DNA of 64,000 bases from Lantana camara (taxonomy: Eukaryota; Streptophyta; Magnoliopsida; Lamiales; Verbenaceae): contig CM074858.1 of the NCBI GenBank assembly GCA_037501455.1, positions 103,450,001-103,514,000 on the forward strand, given 5' to 3'. The notes beneath the pieces are model-generated. The model was not told the origin of the DNA. It was given only the letters and a program-made list of their open reading frames with translations, and ran no database searches. Shown one piece after another: positions 1-11,517 of this stretch. How positions within the stretch are numbered: position 1 is the stretch's first letter; each line of letters opens with the position of its first letter. The translations under genes were made by a program, and so were the position numbers.

Positions 1-14
1 ATATTTGAACTTAC

Positions 15-1295
15 ATCATGCTAATAGATGCTGCAATTGTGTATCCAATGGCGACGCCAAATATATTTATGTACTGAATCAGCCCACATAACTTCACTTT
101 GAATCCACCTGATACAAAAATAAATTGACTAAGATTATTTAGGAATAGTATAGTATTATATTGTTCTTGAAATTTACTGATCAAGTTGATATCCCGGGTT
201 ACAAAATTCTTGCATGAATCGGGTGTGGACCTGGACCCCATATATGTTCCCAGTTTTTTGTTACCACATTTATAATTTATTTGGGGGGGAAAAAATACAA
301 AACGTGAAATCTGAACCATTAGGTTCGTATATGGGGTCCAAACACACTCCATCACTAGTTTCATGCACTAAAACTGTTTCATTGGTTTAATTATCTGTCA
401 TACTCGCAGGAATATTCTTTTAGGAAAGGTTCATGAATACTCATGATATATTAAATAATCATTTAGGTGGCTTCATAAAGTATAAAATGTGTAGAGTTTG
501 AATGAAAGGAAAACTTTTCCTATCTTAATTATTTTTCTAGACTATAATCTAGTTAAAAGAAAGTGAAATTTAGTCCCCCAATTTGTACCGAGATTGGATC
601 GGACGGCATCCATGTACGTATAGTTCCTCTTGCCGAATAATGGGTCGCCAGACCGGTAACAATCAGCTAGGAGTGTGGAGGTGTAGTAAATCACAAAAGA
701 GAACAACAGCATCACAGTTGGTCCAGCAATCCATCCTAGCTGACCAATAGCCCATGCTAAGGAAAGAACTCCCGAACCAATCACCGCGGTTATTATATGT
801 GCGCTCGCAGTCCAAACGTTCCCTAATAGAGGTTCAGACAAGAAAATTGTTACAAAAGACGATACTATTAGAGATAACAATCGTATGACATGTGTATTGC
901 TTTTCTTAGAACATATATATATGTAAGTGACAAGTTAAATGTAGAAAATCTTTGCCATGGGATTAGCACGTAGCACTAATTTGTCAAAATTCCCGATTAA
1001 GCATATGCCCTAATTGGACTTTGAATTGTTACTCGTACATGTTGATGTCATCATTTCATATCGTGTTATAATAATTTACCGACTCACGATTCAGTTCTCT
1101 ATATCATCAACTAAAACCAGTTAAACTTAGCGTTGCAAGTGAAAGACAGTTGGATATGAAACACATACCGGTTCTTTGTGGGCGGCCATCATCATCGACA
1201 TCTTTGGGACAAAAATTCTGCGGTACATTGACTGAGACGTTGAAAACCTGGCCGCTGTGGTGGTGGTGGTTATTGGTGGCAGTGCTCTCACCCAT
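15..1295 (-). CDS. Amino acid permease (AAP family), 5' part, three exons
   Basis: Proton-coupled plasma-membrane amino acid importer of the AAP/AAAP family. I assemble three exons on the minus strand: 1169-1295 (start ATG at 1295-1293), 589-822 and 15-108. Each boundary is GT-AG and the reading frame is kept across both junctions. The joined product has a polar cytosolic N-terminus with a run of four histidines, then the family signature RTGNVWTASAHIITAVIGSG, a YxST-type helix 2, the conserved NYTYMDAVRSNLG, and KVKLCGLIQYINIFGVAIGY. This is the usual AAP order from N-terminus to about transmembrane helix 4. The last visible donor (GTAAGT at 14-9) shows that the gene continues beyond the left edge, so roughly two thirds of the protein is missing from view. 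Substrate specificity and subfamily cannot be read from this part. No disruption is seen in the visible exons. Confidence 0.9.
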
Positions 1296-2393
1296 CTTCA
1301 AGTTCAGCCAAACTATATACACAAAATCACACTCGTAATGTTTAGTTAATATTGTGATCGAACCTTTGAAATGTATTGCTACAAAAAAGAGAAGCAAAAC
1401 ACTCAATCAAATGTGTAACAAAGGAAGTGTTAGAAATTAAATGAAGAGAAGATATTCTAAGCATGTAATGGTAATAAAGTAAGGAATACAATAGGGGGGA
1501 TTTATAAGTTATAAAAACCTTCCCAATGACCAAAATTGGAAATTAATAAGCCATGTGACTCAGTGTCCCAATATTATACGAAGGGTCAACAATATTCCCA
1601 AGTTTAATTTCAAGGCTTCAATCAAAAACAATCAAGACTATTTCCAAAAGTCAACGCATGCATGCACTAATATTCATGGACAGGGACGGAACAAAAATTT
1701 AATCACGAAGATAGATGAGAGAAGAAATATCTGCTACTGTCAAGATAATACCTTTTTTTTTTCAGTCGAGGAAAATGTTAATTTCGAAAAATTATTTATA
1801 AATTTATATAATGTGCTAAATATTCAAAGAAAAAAAATAAAAGGAAGATATTAATTATCTAAATTAATTTTGTACCTGGAATATTATTTGGCAGTCCTCT
1901 AGCTCCTTCAAACAGAGGAAAGAATAGATATATATATATACAACGAGGGAATTATTTGACAGAATGGCAGATGGGATGAAAAAAGCAACTGCTGCACACT
2001 CTTGCAGCTGTATTTCTTCGAGCTTATATAGACAAAAATAATAATAATTCTAAATATTTATATGTTTTGTGATAACATTATTATTCTAATTAATTATATA
2101 TATCTTTGTAAAGGAAAAGTTTGCTTTTGTAGAGCACTCCAACGTGTAAGCTTTGCCTTCCATCCATGTCGAAATAGAGTATAGATGCTCCCTTTTTCTC
2201 ATATATATTATTTATTCTTATTAATATATAAATAATTAATGAAATATTTAGGCATTTTGATGATGATTAATAAAAATTAGTGGATGAGCAATGTCAAGGA
2301 AGAATTTTGTTTTAATTCCCAACATTCCTATAAAGTATATATGAAAAAAGACTTTAAAATCATGATAATCAGCTATTCGACCTTGCGAGGTGT
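1296..2393. other. Upstream region of the permease gene, no gene seen
   Basis: This AT-rich stretch lies 5' of the permease start and should hold its promoter and 5' untranslated region. Several TA-rich runs occur, for example around 1930-1942 and 2095-2105, but none can be assigned as the TATA box. The short open frames here have no family resemblance and I treat them as chance. Confidence 0.5.
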
Positions 2394-2576
2394 CTAGTAT
2401 TCAACAAGCGAACTAGTTATTATAGTTGATATTGAATATTTTGATTTATACAAACAAACATATATATAATAAAAACGGTCTAACGCGACTGTGGGGTGTT
2501 TAGCGAGACCCCCACATGTCCGAGCCAAGCATCCAACAAGGCAAATAAATAGAAGTGCCCACGAAAATAATGAGGC

Positions 2577-3021
2577 ATGAACAACCTCAAACCAATATGT
2601 AAAGACAGAAGAGTCCCATTCGAGGACTTGATGCGTCCTACACAAATGCAACAACCAAACAATGGTCCTGTGGACGCGAGTGATGAAGCGAATTCTTGCC
2701 GTCTTATGAATATTATGCGAATCTTTTGTACTGCCCGAAAGACTGGGCGCCTCCCTTGGAGGCCGGTGAGAACTCCGAGTTTTTCACTTCGCATGAGGGA
2801 CGATAATTTCCACCCGGATTGCTTTAAGACTGAGTCTAGTCATCATTTTCGGTGGTTTTCTTTATATAATGCCCGATCTCTTGTTGTTATGATCTTTCAT
2901 GGGCACTCTGGCTCTGATAGAGTAGCGGATCCTTGGATCGCGCACCTTTGTAATTACTCGGTTTTGGTTGTCTATATTTGAGGCGGGGCCTCCCCCTTTT
3001 CCCAAAAAAAAAAAAAAAAAA
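2577..3021 (+). mobile_element. Probable 3' tail of a LINE (non-LTR retrotransposon)
   Basis: An open frame of 134 codons (2577-2981) is followed by a short GC-rich trailer and an 18-base A tract at 3004-3021. The same layout closes the clearer LINE at 59180-60849: a last open frame ending just before a G/C-rich trailer containing GGCCT and a run of C, then poly(A). I therefore read this as the 3' end of a related, heavily 5'-truncated non-LTR element. No reverse transcriptase or RNase H motif remains. I could not find a convincing target-site duplication, so the left boundary is unknown. It could also be a processed pseudogene tail. Confidence 0.4.
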
Positions 3022-3761
3022 GCTAGCATCTATGTTCTAAGTCATGGCAATCGAGTCAACCACCATATATCCTGCAAGATTTAGACTAGCTAGCTTTAAT
3101 CAGTGGCTTATTTCCAATCCGGACAGGCAAGGTCATGAGGAAATTGTTTTTATATTAATTTTCTGAGTCATTTTTCTCTTTGGTGTAAGAAAGAAAAAAT
3201 TAAGATTGGTTCAATGATATTTTGGTGTGCATGACAAGAGGGAGGGAGTGCCTGTATCTTGCATGATTTAACAACACATTGTTTCTTGATGAGTCTGATA
3301 AATTGGAGGTTCACATGAATGTGTTAGATCAATTTCTTTTCACAAAAGGAATCTGAGATTTAGGTCTAAGTTATTTAATTGGTTGGAAAGAATGAGAAAT
3401 GACCAGTATTTCAACCACAACCACAACCACTCAATTAGTAGGGTATATAATCAAACCCCACTTTCAGTGGTGCCTCTTTAAGTTTGGCTGTCCCCAGTTT
3501 GCAGCTGCACTCAATTGCTCTATACTAATTATTTCAACTCTCACACTTATTTCATGTGCATGCGTTTAAATTTTAAATATGCATAATTCGAATTGTTGCT
3601 AGTTGATCAACTACTTTTAATCAAATTTAAATTCATAATCGATTTGGTTATAGATACAAATATTTACCACGAAACTGATTGTTTGCCTCAATATAACATT
3701 TTCTTTTTCTAGGTATAGAAGCCAACTCAGAGATCTGATCTAGAGCAGCAGACTTAAATCA
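3022..3761. other. Intergenic, no gene seen
   Basis: AT-rich sequence between the poly(A) tail and the RNase H remnant. Both strands were read and neither shows a coding run, splice pattern or terminal repeat that I can support. Confidence 0.4.
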
Positions 3762-3958
3762 TCATCTCGCTGAAGTTGCAGATATATCGGCAATAGGATC
3801 TTCAAGAAATGTGGTATTCTCCACCAAGTGTCCACGGTGAGCTAGGGCATCAGAGCGTTCGTCTCCATTCCTTTTCACATGCACCGGCTTTGTCTTTTGA
3901 GGAAGGTCGAGCAAATTGCAACAATCCTTAACTATGTTTCTTGAAGGCTATCTCCAAG
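3762..3958 (-). pseudogene. RNase H-domain remnant of a retrotransposon
   Basis: Read on the minus strand, about 64 codons stay open up to a TGA at 3764-3762. They contain HVKRNGDERSDALAHRG, which matches the last conserved block of retroelement RNase H domains: a histidine-led strand followed by A-D-[AF]-L-A-x-x-G with the final catalytic aspartate. The upstream three catalytic acids are missing because the sequence is cut off at 3958 by the end of a CACTA element. The fragment is most likely the C-terminus of a LINE polyprotein. Nothing suggests that it is expressed. Confidence 0.5.
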
Positions 3959-4040
3959 CACTACAAGAAATCCTTTGAATTTCGATGGGAAGTTCCGACG
4001 GGATGCATCCCATCGGAATCATATGTCCATGCAAACAAAG
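3959..4040 (+). mobile_element. Truncated terminus of a CACTA transposon
   Basis: CACTACAAGAAA at 3959 is the standard plant En/Spm terminus. It is followed by a subterminal stretch with inverted CCGACGGGATGCATCCCATCGG-like motifs (about 3995-4017), as expected of transposase-binding subterminal repeats. No matching GTAGTG end or 3-bp target duplication was found nearby, so this is an orphan end. The inner limit is approximate. Confidence 0.5.
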
Positions 4041-4281
4041 TTTCTCATCATCCTCAACCCTAGCTACCCCGAAATTGCCTTCAACTTTTATTTAAATAAA
4101 TTTTGTTATTAGCCCACCTCTTTTACTCAGAAATTGAACTATTTCGAGTTTGGAGCTATTAAGATTGAACTAAACCTTAAAACAAAGAGAAATTACAATA
4201 TAATTAAATAAAAATACTGAGATCTATAAGGAAATAAAAAAAAAGGGAAAAATATATAGTGAATGGTATACATTAATTATA

Positions 4282-4739
4282 GGGCGAATTACATTTAGGT
4301 CCCCTGAGGTTTGCCCTAATTACAAATCAGTCCCTCTTGTTTCAGAAATTACATATTAGTCCCTAAAAACACTGTTTCAACTGAGGTCCCTAGACGCCGT
4401 TAGGGTTCCGTTAATTTTGACATTTGAATTTCCGAAAAATATTACAAAAAAGTCCCTGAACTATGAATTTTCTTACAAAACGACCCCTTAACTAAATCAC
4501 ATCAACAATGTTTCCGAAAAATATTACAAAAAAGTCCCTGAACTATGAATTTTCTTACAAAACGACCCCTTAACTAAATCACATCAACAATGTAGTCCTG
4601 TCAAAATTAACGGAACCCTAACGGCATCTAGGGACCTCAATTGAAACAGTGTTTTTAGGGACTAATATGTAATTTTTGAAACAAGAGGGACTGATTTGTA
4701 ATTAGGGCAAACCTCAGGGGACCTAAATGTAATTCGCCC
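4282..4739. mobile_element. Mutator-type MITE with long inverted repeats and 9-bp TSD
   Basis: The element opens GGGCGAATTACATTTAGG and closes with its reverse complement. The two arms pair over about 140 bases with only a few differences. It is flanked by identical 9-bp direct repeats TTAATTATA (4273-4281 and 4740-4748), the target duplication length of Mutator-like elements. The centre holds an 82-bp tandem duplication (4429-4510 and 4511-4592). No coding capacity is present, so it is non-autonomous. The near-identity of the arms suggests a fairly recent origin. Confidence 0.85.
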
Positions 4740-5180
4740 TTAATTATAATAATAGCTTCCTTTTTTTTAAATGATTGAATGTAGATTCTTGTTCATGGAC
4801 CATCCAATTTGGGGTACACCTAAAGTAGAAATAATGTATTATATTTAAATAATAATGATAAGAGCCGCTGATAGTTGGCTCATAAGCTATCATTCCTTCA
4901 GAACCAGATACCTTCATAATATATAGTTATATTTTGTGGGTTAAACTATTGAAAATTATTTATTTATGTAAGATACTAGTAAAATATATATATATAATTG
5001 AACCACCTATTTGTATCCCCCTTAACCCCACCAAATTGGGAGCCAATAAATTTAATTAAGAAATGCTATATATTAGTGTGGTTATAAAAAATTAGAGAGA
5101 ATATCCCCACTAACTTTGAAGACAATAATTAATTTCACTTGGAAGAAATTTGAACAACATATGATCTATTAGTTTCATAA

Positions 5181-5330
5181 TGTATGGAATACAAATACGA
5201 CGATACAAATACGATATGATATGGATATGGTGATGCAATTTTTTTTTATCTTTCAGGTGGAAAGTGTCAGACACAGTGTAAAACAGTCATGTCCAACAAT
5301 ATGTCACAATTTCAAAATATTGATGCATCG
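5181..5330 (+). repeat. Dispersed 'tacgacacg' repeat, copy 1
   Basis: One of six related stretches of about 150-175 bases in this window. Each starts with a run of short words such as GATACGAATACGACG, passes through a T-rich segment, has a central GTGTC-x-GACAC-like stretch, and ends with AAAATAATATTTTTAAAA-like sequence. This copy is diverged and its limits are approximate. It is probably a short non-autonomous transposon. Confidence 0.4.
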
Positions 5331-5737
5331 GAGCCCGGAGGTTCCGAACTTACTATCGGTTTGATAAGTTTAAAGTTCTGAAATTTGAATCCTTTTGTAT
5401 ATTTGTTGTAAAACTTATTATTGCATGTTGTTTGATTGCATTCGGAAAGAGTAGTGATTGCCGCTTCCGTTGGTGGTTCGAGTTACTGATATATACGTGA
5501 CTGAATACAAAAGTTCAGGCACTGCGTAACGAAGGGAGACGACGAAATTGTTACTATTATTTTTTTAATTTATCAAAATAAGAAAAATTAATTTATATTT
5601 TTTTGGATATAAAAAACAAATTAAGAATTTCATCAGAATTTATCATGCCAATAGTGCAGCACCCCTTTGTCTATTTTAGAAAATTAAGTAAGACAGACTG
5701 AGGCCAAGATTTTGATTTTTTAACCTAATTTTCAATA

Positions 5738-5908
5738 ATGCATGGATAAGAACACGCTAACATGGATACGATACGAATACGACGACATCATTTTTCTTTT
5801 TTTAAAATTTTGACATGAAGAGTGTCGACCACGGTGTTTGATACGAATATCCAACACAACACGTCATGATAAAATAATATTTTTAAAATTGTTCTTCCAT
5901 CATATTAC
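5738..5908 (+). repeat. Dispersed 'tacgacacg' repeat, copy 2
   Basis: Better preserved copy, with GGATACGATACGAATACGAC near the start, TTGACATGAAGAGTGTCGAC in the middle, and the AT-rich tail AAAATAATATTTTTAAAA. Same family as the copies at 5181, 6905, 18000, 22765 and 51575. Confidence 0.5.
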
Positions 5909-6904
5909 ACTAAAATAGGAAATAAATGCACCTTTATCATGTTAAATGCCTTCTTCATTATTTTATGTTGAGAACGAAACATCGCCATTATGAACGTTGC
6001 TCCATGACATTATTCCCAACAATTAAGTTGATTCAAATACTGACATCCCGTAATTTATATGTGGGATCATTCACAAATTTATATATACTTTAGCCAATCA
6101 CATCACCATAAAGGATTTTTCTGTATAAACTACAGTACACATATGCTATTCTAGTGGCAACTCTATTGCACAATGCCACAATCCCACTACAACAGCACCC
6201 TCTAAAGCAATTCTTACAAGATTTTGATTGCCCAACTCTCTGCAATCCGCATGTTAGGCTTGTGGATGTCAGAACAGAAGAACGGCCACGGGCCCCTCCT
6301 TGATACCGCCGTGGGCCCGTTCGATATCAAACGATATGCATGCGATTTGCTGGTTGAGAACGAAAGGGGTAGTTCTTGGTTCAGGAGAGTTAGATCTTAA
6401 AGAATGATTGTTTGGACAGGGCAACACATGTGGCAAATTTGAGTTACCGAGCGACAACAAAGGCATTTCGAAAGAAACAAGCTTCCCGCGCTTGAAATTG
6501 TGAAACAAATTAAAATATATGTAGGCACCGTATGTTGGCACTCTGACGCTCTCCATCATCAACGTTAGGCTCAACTTTGACGGCCAGCCGGACTGTTGAG
6601 ATTAATAAAACTGAAACATAGAAAAAAAGTTATAATATTTATTTCTAATTTTAAGCTATTAAAATTGCATCACATTCTCCTCCACATATACGACATTTTT
6701 CGAAATTACGTTTTTGATAAATTAACTTTTTAAGTCTTGATGAAATTTGGCAGCGAAAAGGGGGTAATTGTAATTTTTTTGAATAAAGAGGGTTAGTTTA
6801 TGTAAAGAGAGAATATCATACCACCAAAAAAAATCTAGTGCAGTAGCCCTAAGCATTATCAACGTAACTCTCTATGCTCAACATCTCCATAGTCTAAAGC
6901 ATTA

Positions 6905-7081
6905 TGATGAACGGCTACGGACACAGCGACACGGACACGGTGACACGAAATTTTTCTTAAATTTCTCATATGAGGACTGTCGAATTCTCATATGAGGAGT
7001 GTCGAACACAGTGTTCGACACAAGTGTCTGATACGACACAATACGATAAAATAATAGTTTTGAAGTGTCCGTGCATCATAG
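6905..7081 (+). repeat. Dispersed 'tacgacacg' repeat, copy 3
   Basis: Starts ACGGACACAGCGACACGGAC and ends with a T-rich tail and GTCCGTGCATCATAGG. An internal segment of about 20 bases (TCTCATATGAGGA.TGTCGA) is duplicated at 6965-7003. Same family as the other copies. Confidence 0.5.
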
Positions 7082-7597
7082 GTAAAACATCCCCTTAAAA
7101 TGTTCGTATTAGGGGTGGGCGTTCAGATTACTCTGTATCAGTTAAAGCTAGCGTTATCTTTTTGTTTTCTCCTCAGTACTTTTCTTTGAGCATGCATATA
7201 TATATATAGAATTATTAATAGAATCACAAATAATATACTTAGGAGGACCGTTGAACTCGGTGTCACATATAAGACATAGAATGCTGATGACACTCATAAC
7301 ATTACGCACATCTCTATATATATAGTACTGATACAACGAAAGATCGTATCGTTTCGTGTTGCTAGAAACTCCTTCAGCAACAACACTTGATCTCCCAACT
7401 GCTCCAATGAAGACAAACACTTTGTTAGAAAGATCACCGGATGAGTTTCTAGTGAAACCCCTCCACTAAATTAAGTCAGATACTAATTAAGTCCAAAAGA
7501 GTGGAAAGCAAGAAATCTAATAATGGAAATCTCTCTTAGTTACCTTTCCCTCGCCAAGCAACGAGTATTATAAATAGTTCTTTCATCTGAACGTACA

Positions 7598-10275
7598 TGT
7601 AGCACCCTAAACCCCAGAGCACTACATCCCCCGCACTATAGCCCCGATCCACGTATGAAATGGGAAATCCATACATAAACCAGAACTATAGCGAACGGGT
7701 GACAATAAAATAAACGGGCTAGGCGGAACACTCTCCCCAGTCAAACAACCCAAACATGATAACGAAAGCGGAAGCAATAAAATCATTCATACATATAGGT
7801 ACCATATTTACCAATTAGATACGTATAGATACCAACTTAACTATCAATACATTATCATCTCTTAATAATATACATACTTAAGTATCCAAAACGTGACAAT
7901 AACGATCATAACATGAAATGTCTCAAAAGTACTTTACATGAAAGGTACGGTACTAGACTCGTGAAGATGCAAAAGACGACCGGACACCCGCCTAGCACGA
8001 CCACGCTCAAAGTGTACCTGAAAAGTGAAGTATCAGTCTACCGAAGACTGAGTGAGGGGCAATAAATATATATACACACATCACATGCAAGTTGTAGCCT
8101 CGGGTGAAGACTTTGGAATAAAGTAGATATATAATTCAAGAAGTTTAATCTTTGCCCGAGATTACAACCAATCATTTTATCACATTTATTTCATCATGCT
8201 TGTCAATGTCATGAACATGTGGCCCTGGCGAGCAAGGGCAATCTCCAACCGAACTCCCAATCGTGAACAATACGTGATCATGCTTGCTTGCTTGATAAAT
8301 ACGTGGTCAGACAATTTATTAGTGCTCACATAAACAATTTCATGCTTGAAATCATGCAATAACCCGAGGATAACCCGACATGCCGGATTAATCCCCAGTC
8401 TCCTTCTTCCTCCGGGTGATAGCGAGTTTGCAAGGCTCGACTATCCACGACATGGTGTGTGTAGAGGACATGACCCTCTAGACACGGAACTCCTTCCACC
8501 ACTAATCTCCTAGTGGCTTCGGGGGTGATCCCAACAATGTGAGGATAATTCAGGAGTTACCCGTCAGCCCTTGCTTTCCCGGTTGGCTCAAGAATTACCC
8601 TCGGGCCCACGTGCAATCATGTACTCGCCAAACTTGCTTGAAAACCATGACAATCAATTATACTTTCATGCTTGAAATATTTATACTTTTGAAAACGTTT
8701 ATGTTTATAATATGTTTTGGCCGAAAATAGCACATAAGGGTTATAGGGTTCGATATCCATAACCTAAACCTCACCTTGTCTTGCAAAATACAATAAAGAA
8801 GTGTTCTAAGGAGCTTGCTCCCCGTCCACGCCCTCGTGACCTGTGCAAACACGATGTATATTCGTGAGACATGACCTAAAATGACCAAAATATGACGAAC
8901 GGCGGAAATGTATCGAGACGACCATGAAAATGCAATGTGGTATGATAACATGTTGTTTCACATCATATTAGCACATATTATAGCAATTCGGGGTCAAAGA
9001 AGTCGTCGGATCGAGGGGCTATTTTCGTAAATTTATGCAGTGAATTTTGTTCTGCATTCCAGGTGGGAACGGCCGTTCCGGTCCCTTTTGCAAAATGGGA
9101 ACGGTCGTTCCCATGAGTTCCCCAAAACGTGCCAACGTTTTTCCCCTTTTTAAAACGCGCCTAGCTGGGAACGACCCTTCCGGCTCCAAGGCCAAAATGG
9201 GAACGGCCGTTCCCGCAGTCGGCCGCCTATTTTCATTTGAAAGGTGGGAACGCCCGTTCCCGCAATGCCTTGAGGCTGGGAACGGTCGTTCCCAGTTTCT
9301 GAAACTTTGAAGAACAGAGCAGAAACAGGGGATGCTCACGGGAATGAGCAACAAAGCAACAAAATTTCCATTCTCAATCCCCAAAATCATGATTTCTGGA
9401 AATATACATGCATATATGCTCAAGAAATGATACCATAACACCTAAACACTTAAAGCACAAAATATCCTCAAGAATTCATGATTTCAAGTTCATGCTCACA
9501 CTTGATCATTCATGCCAAATTTTCAAGAATTCAAGCTATAAATGATGCCATAATTCATGAAATGATCACATATTCATGCTTCTAATTCTAATTCATCCAT
9601 CTAGCATATAATTCTCAAACCCTAAGCATGTCAAATATAAGCAAGAATCATCACTTCCATGCAAACCAACCTTGAAGATGAAAGAAATGAAGAAGATGGA
9701 TGATGATGATGATGAACTCCCAAATCCTTGAAAGATTTCTTGAAATCTTGATGATTGATTGAAAAACTTCTTTCCTTTCTTTCCTTGGAGAAACCGAGAG
9801 TGAGAGAGAGATGAATATGTTGGGAAATTTTTTTGATAGAATTGATCAAGGAAGCTTGAAGAAGCTTATACCGTTACATTCCATTCTTGATTTTTGTGAA
9901 ATAGGCTAATTGTCAATTAATCCCTTAATTTGTGAATTTATGCAATCAAGTATGCTACAATTTGAAATTTGTTCAATTAAGTCCTTGGAAGATAATGCAA
10001 TCAAGTCCCCAAAGTTTTAAATTGAATATTTAGGGACAATTTGGTAATTAAAACACCCTCGGTAATTATTTCATGCAATAAATATTTTTCGTGTCATGAA
10101 ATAATATTTTCAATGATATGAATTCGAATAATTGATATAAATGATGTTTCGTGAATTTTATAAAATTATGAATGCCACGTAAAATATATTATAAAATTAA
10201 AGAAATAAAATAAAACCTACGCTCAAACTCACACGTGGCGTGCTTACCTGATCATCCGGAAACCGGGGCGTTACA
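7598..10275 (-). mobile_element. Solo LTR, about 2.7 kb, 5-bp TSD
   Basis: The sequence begins TGTAGCACCC and ends GGGGCGTTACA, so it has TG...CA termini with short inverted ends. It is flanked by the direct 5-bp repeat GTACA (7593-7597 and 10276-10280). No polymerase gene lies inside, and no second copy of the terminus is seen, so it fits a solo LTR of a gypsy-type retrotransposon left after LTR-LTR recombination. Its left end aligns by eye, in reverse complement, with the right end of the LTR at 38861-43880 (shared CACTACATCCCCC-like, AATGGG-ATCC and GCGAACGGG blocks), and its right end aligns with that element's left end. The two are therefore the same family in opposite orientations. Open frames inside, including 140 codons at 9019-9441, are not genes. 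Confidence 0.75.
9065..9293. repeat. Array of six GGGAACGG/CCGTTCCC palindromes
   Basis: Six copies of a 16-bp near-perfect palindrome of form GGGAACGGYCGTTCCC start at 9065, 9097, 9167, 9199, 9246 and 9278. Start-to-start spacings are 32, 70, 32, 47 and 32 bases. The sequence between copies is not conserved. The array sits about 1 kb inside the solo LTR at 7598-10275. Iterated GC-rich palindromes are a known feature of some plant gypsy LTRs; their role is not established. Confidence 0.85.
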
Positions 10276-10280
10276 GTACA

Positions 10281-10788
10281 CGTGTCACAATAAGACCTTA
10301 CCCTACATGCAAGCTAATGTCCCACACTGGGCTTACATAACATGGGCCGGTATCTTTTCGGCGGGTTAAGGAACCCAATGCTAATAATTACTTTGGGCTT
10401 CATTAGTAAAGTGACTGAACAGCACAAACTTGCAGGCCCAAGACATAGACCCATATCAACTTATCAAGTACTAATAGGCGTACTAGTTGGGGAAGTCCGA
10501 TGCTTAAGTCGTCTACCTGTAAACCTATTGATTATGAAAAAGCGTCGACCCTCCACACGCGTGGAGTCTTGTCTTCGCCATGGTAAACAATAAACATGCA
10601 TCATAAGAAATATCACCGATACGACAAATTTTGAGTCTACAACCTAAGCAAACACGAGCAAATTATCAATAGACTCGTTTAGGACATTTATCGGTGTAGA
10701 CCTTACGATGCTCAAGTCGATTCATATAGCGAGTGAAAAACTTAGGAATTAAATAATTGAATAGAGAAAGAATACAAGAGTTACCTTT
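10281..10788. other. Interrupted older sequence between LTR and hAT MITE
   Basis: This piece was contiguous with the sequence left of 7598 before the LTR landed. It has an 83-codon open frame at 10342-10593 with no recognisable domain. I see no gene. Confidence 0.35.
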
Positions 10789-10796
10789 CCCCAGAT

Positions 10797-11152
10797 TAGG
10801 GATGTAAACAAGCGAGCCGGCTCGCGAGCTTTCTCGAGCCGAGCTCGAACCCTAGCCCCTTTGTTTTTGGCTCGTGGCTCGCGAGCCTCTATTTTTAATT
10901 AAAAATAAATAAATATTAATTTATATATATATAAATACTTATATAATATATAATATTATATATATATATATACTTATTTTTATATAAAAATATATATAAA
11001 TATTAAAAATAATTATTTTTTAAATAAAAATATATGTTTTTTCATGGCTCGCGAGCCGATCCGAGCCGCTCACAAGCTTGGTCGAGCCGAGCTCGAGCCA
11101 GGAAAAAAGGACCAAGCTCGGCTCGGCTCGGCTCGGCTCGTTTACATCCCTA
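10797..11152. mobile_element. hAT-type MITE with 8-bp TSD
   Basis: The element starts TAGGGATGTAAACAAGCGAG and ends with GCTCGTTTACATCCCTA, an inverted pair typical of plant hAT elements. Both flanks carry the 8-bp direct repeat CCCCAGAT (10789-10796 and 11153-11160). The arms are built of iterated GAGCC/GCTCG words, and the middle is an AT-rich core with TATATA runs. At 356 bases with no open frame it is non-autonomous. Confidence 0.9.
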
Positions 11153-11250
11153 CCCCAGATGAGTTACGCAGTATTATTTATAGTGCACAGTGTAGAACAC
11201 TAATTAAGAGTTGACACATGATATAATCTTGAGCTTTGAGGTGATGAGTT

Positions 11251-11410
11251 TAGGGCTGTCAATGGGGTGGATTTTAATCCGAATTTTATCATATCCGTCC
11301 GATAAATAAGTCCGATGGATCATATCCGATTATAAATATTCGTTATCCGAAATAAATGGACCGGATATGGAATTAAAGAATCTGATCCGTTAAAGATTCG
11401 AATCCGATTT
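11251..11410 (+). mobile_element. Possible hAT terminus (orphan end)
   Basis: TAGGGCTGTCAATGGGGTGG at 11251 resembles the starts of plant hAT MITEs, and the following sequence has repeated ATCCG/CGGAT words. No matching opposite end or 8-bp duplication was found, so this may be a truncated copy. The right limit is a guess. Confidence 0.35.
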
Positions 11411-11517
11411 TTTTTATAATATTTAATTAAATTAATTATTTTATTAGTAAAGAATATTAAATAGAATAATTAAAAATAAAAATTTCACAATACCATATAA
11501 TAATACCCGTATCAACC

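Larger units (their letters stand above)
4749..7592. other. Repeat-rich intergenic stretch, no gene supported
   Basis: This interval holds three copies of a dispersed repeat (listed separately) and otherwise AT-rich sequence. An open frame of 101 codons at 6269-6574 on the minus strand and another of 88 codons at 7154-7420 on the minus strand look somewhat protein-like, but I recognise no domain, splice pattern or homologue in either. They may be exons of an old gene or transposon fragments. The segment from 7440 up to the LTR at 7598 continues beyond the LTR at 10276, so it is one older sequence split by insertion. Confidence 0.4.

Noticed and set aside
6269..6574. 101-codon minus-strand frame
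   Set aside because: No recognisable domain, no splice partners, and the surroundings are repeat-rich. It might be an exon but nothing supports it.
7154..7420. 88-codon minus-strand frame with a hydrophobic start
   Set aside because: The second half is low-complexity translation of a TATATA run. No family match.
9065..9293. CRISPR-like pattern of short palindromic repeats with about 32-base steps
   Set aside because: The context is a plant LTR with 5-bp target duplications. Repeats are only 16 bp, spacing varies, and there are no cas genes.
9019..9441. 140-codon frame on the minus strand and 87-codon frame on the plus strand
   Set aside because: Both are products of the palindrome array inside an LTR; the peptide simply repeats the palindrome translation.
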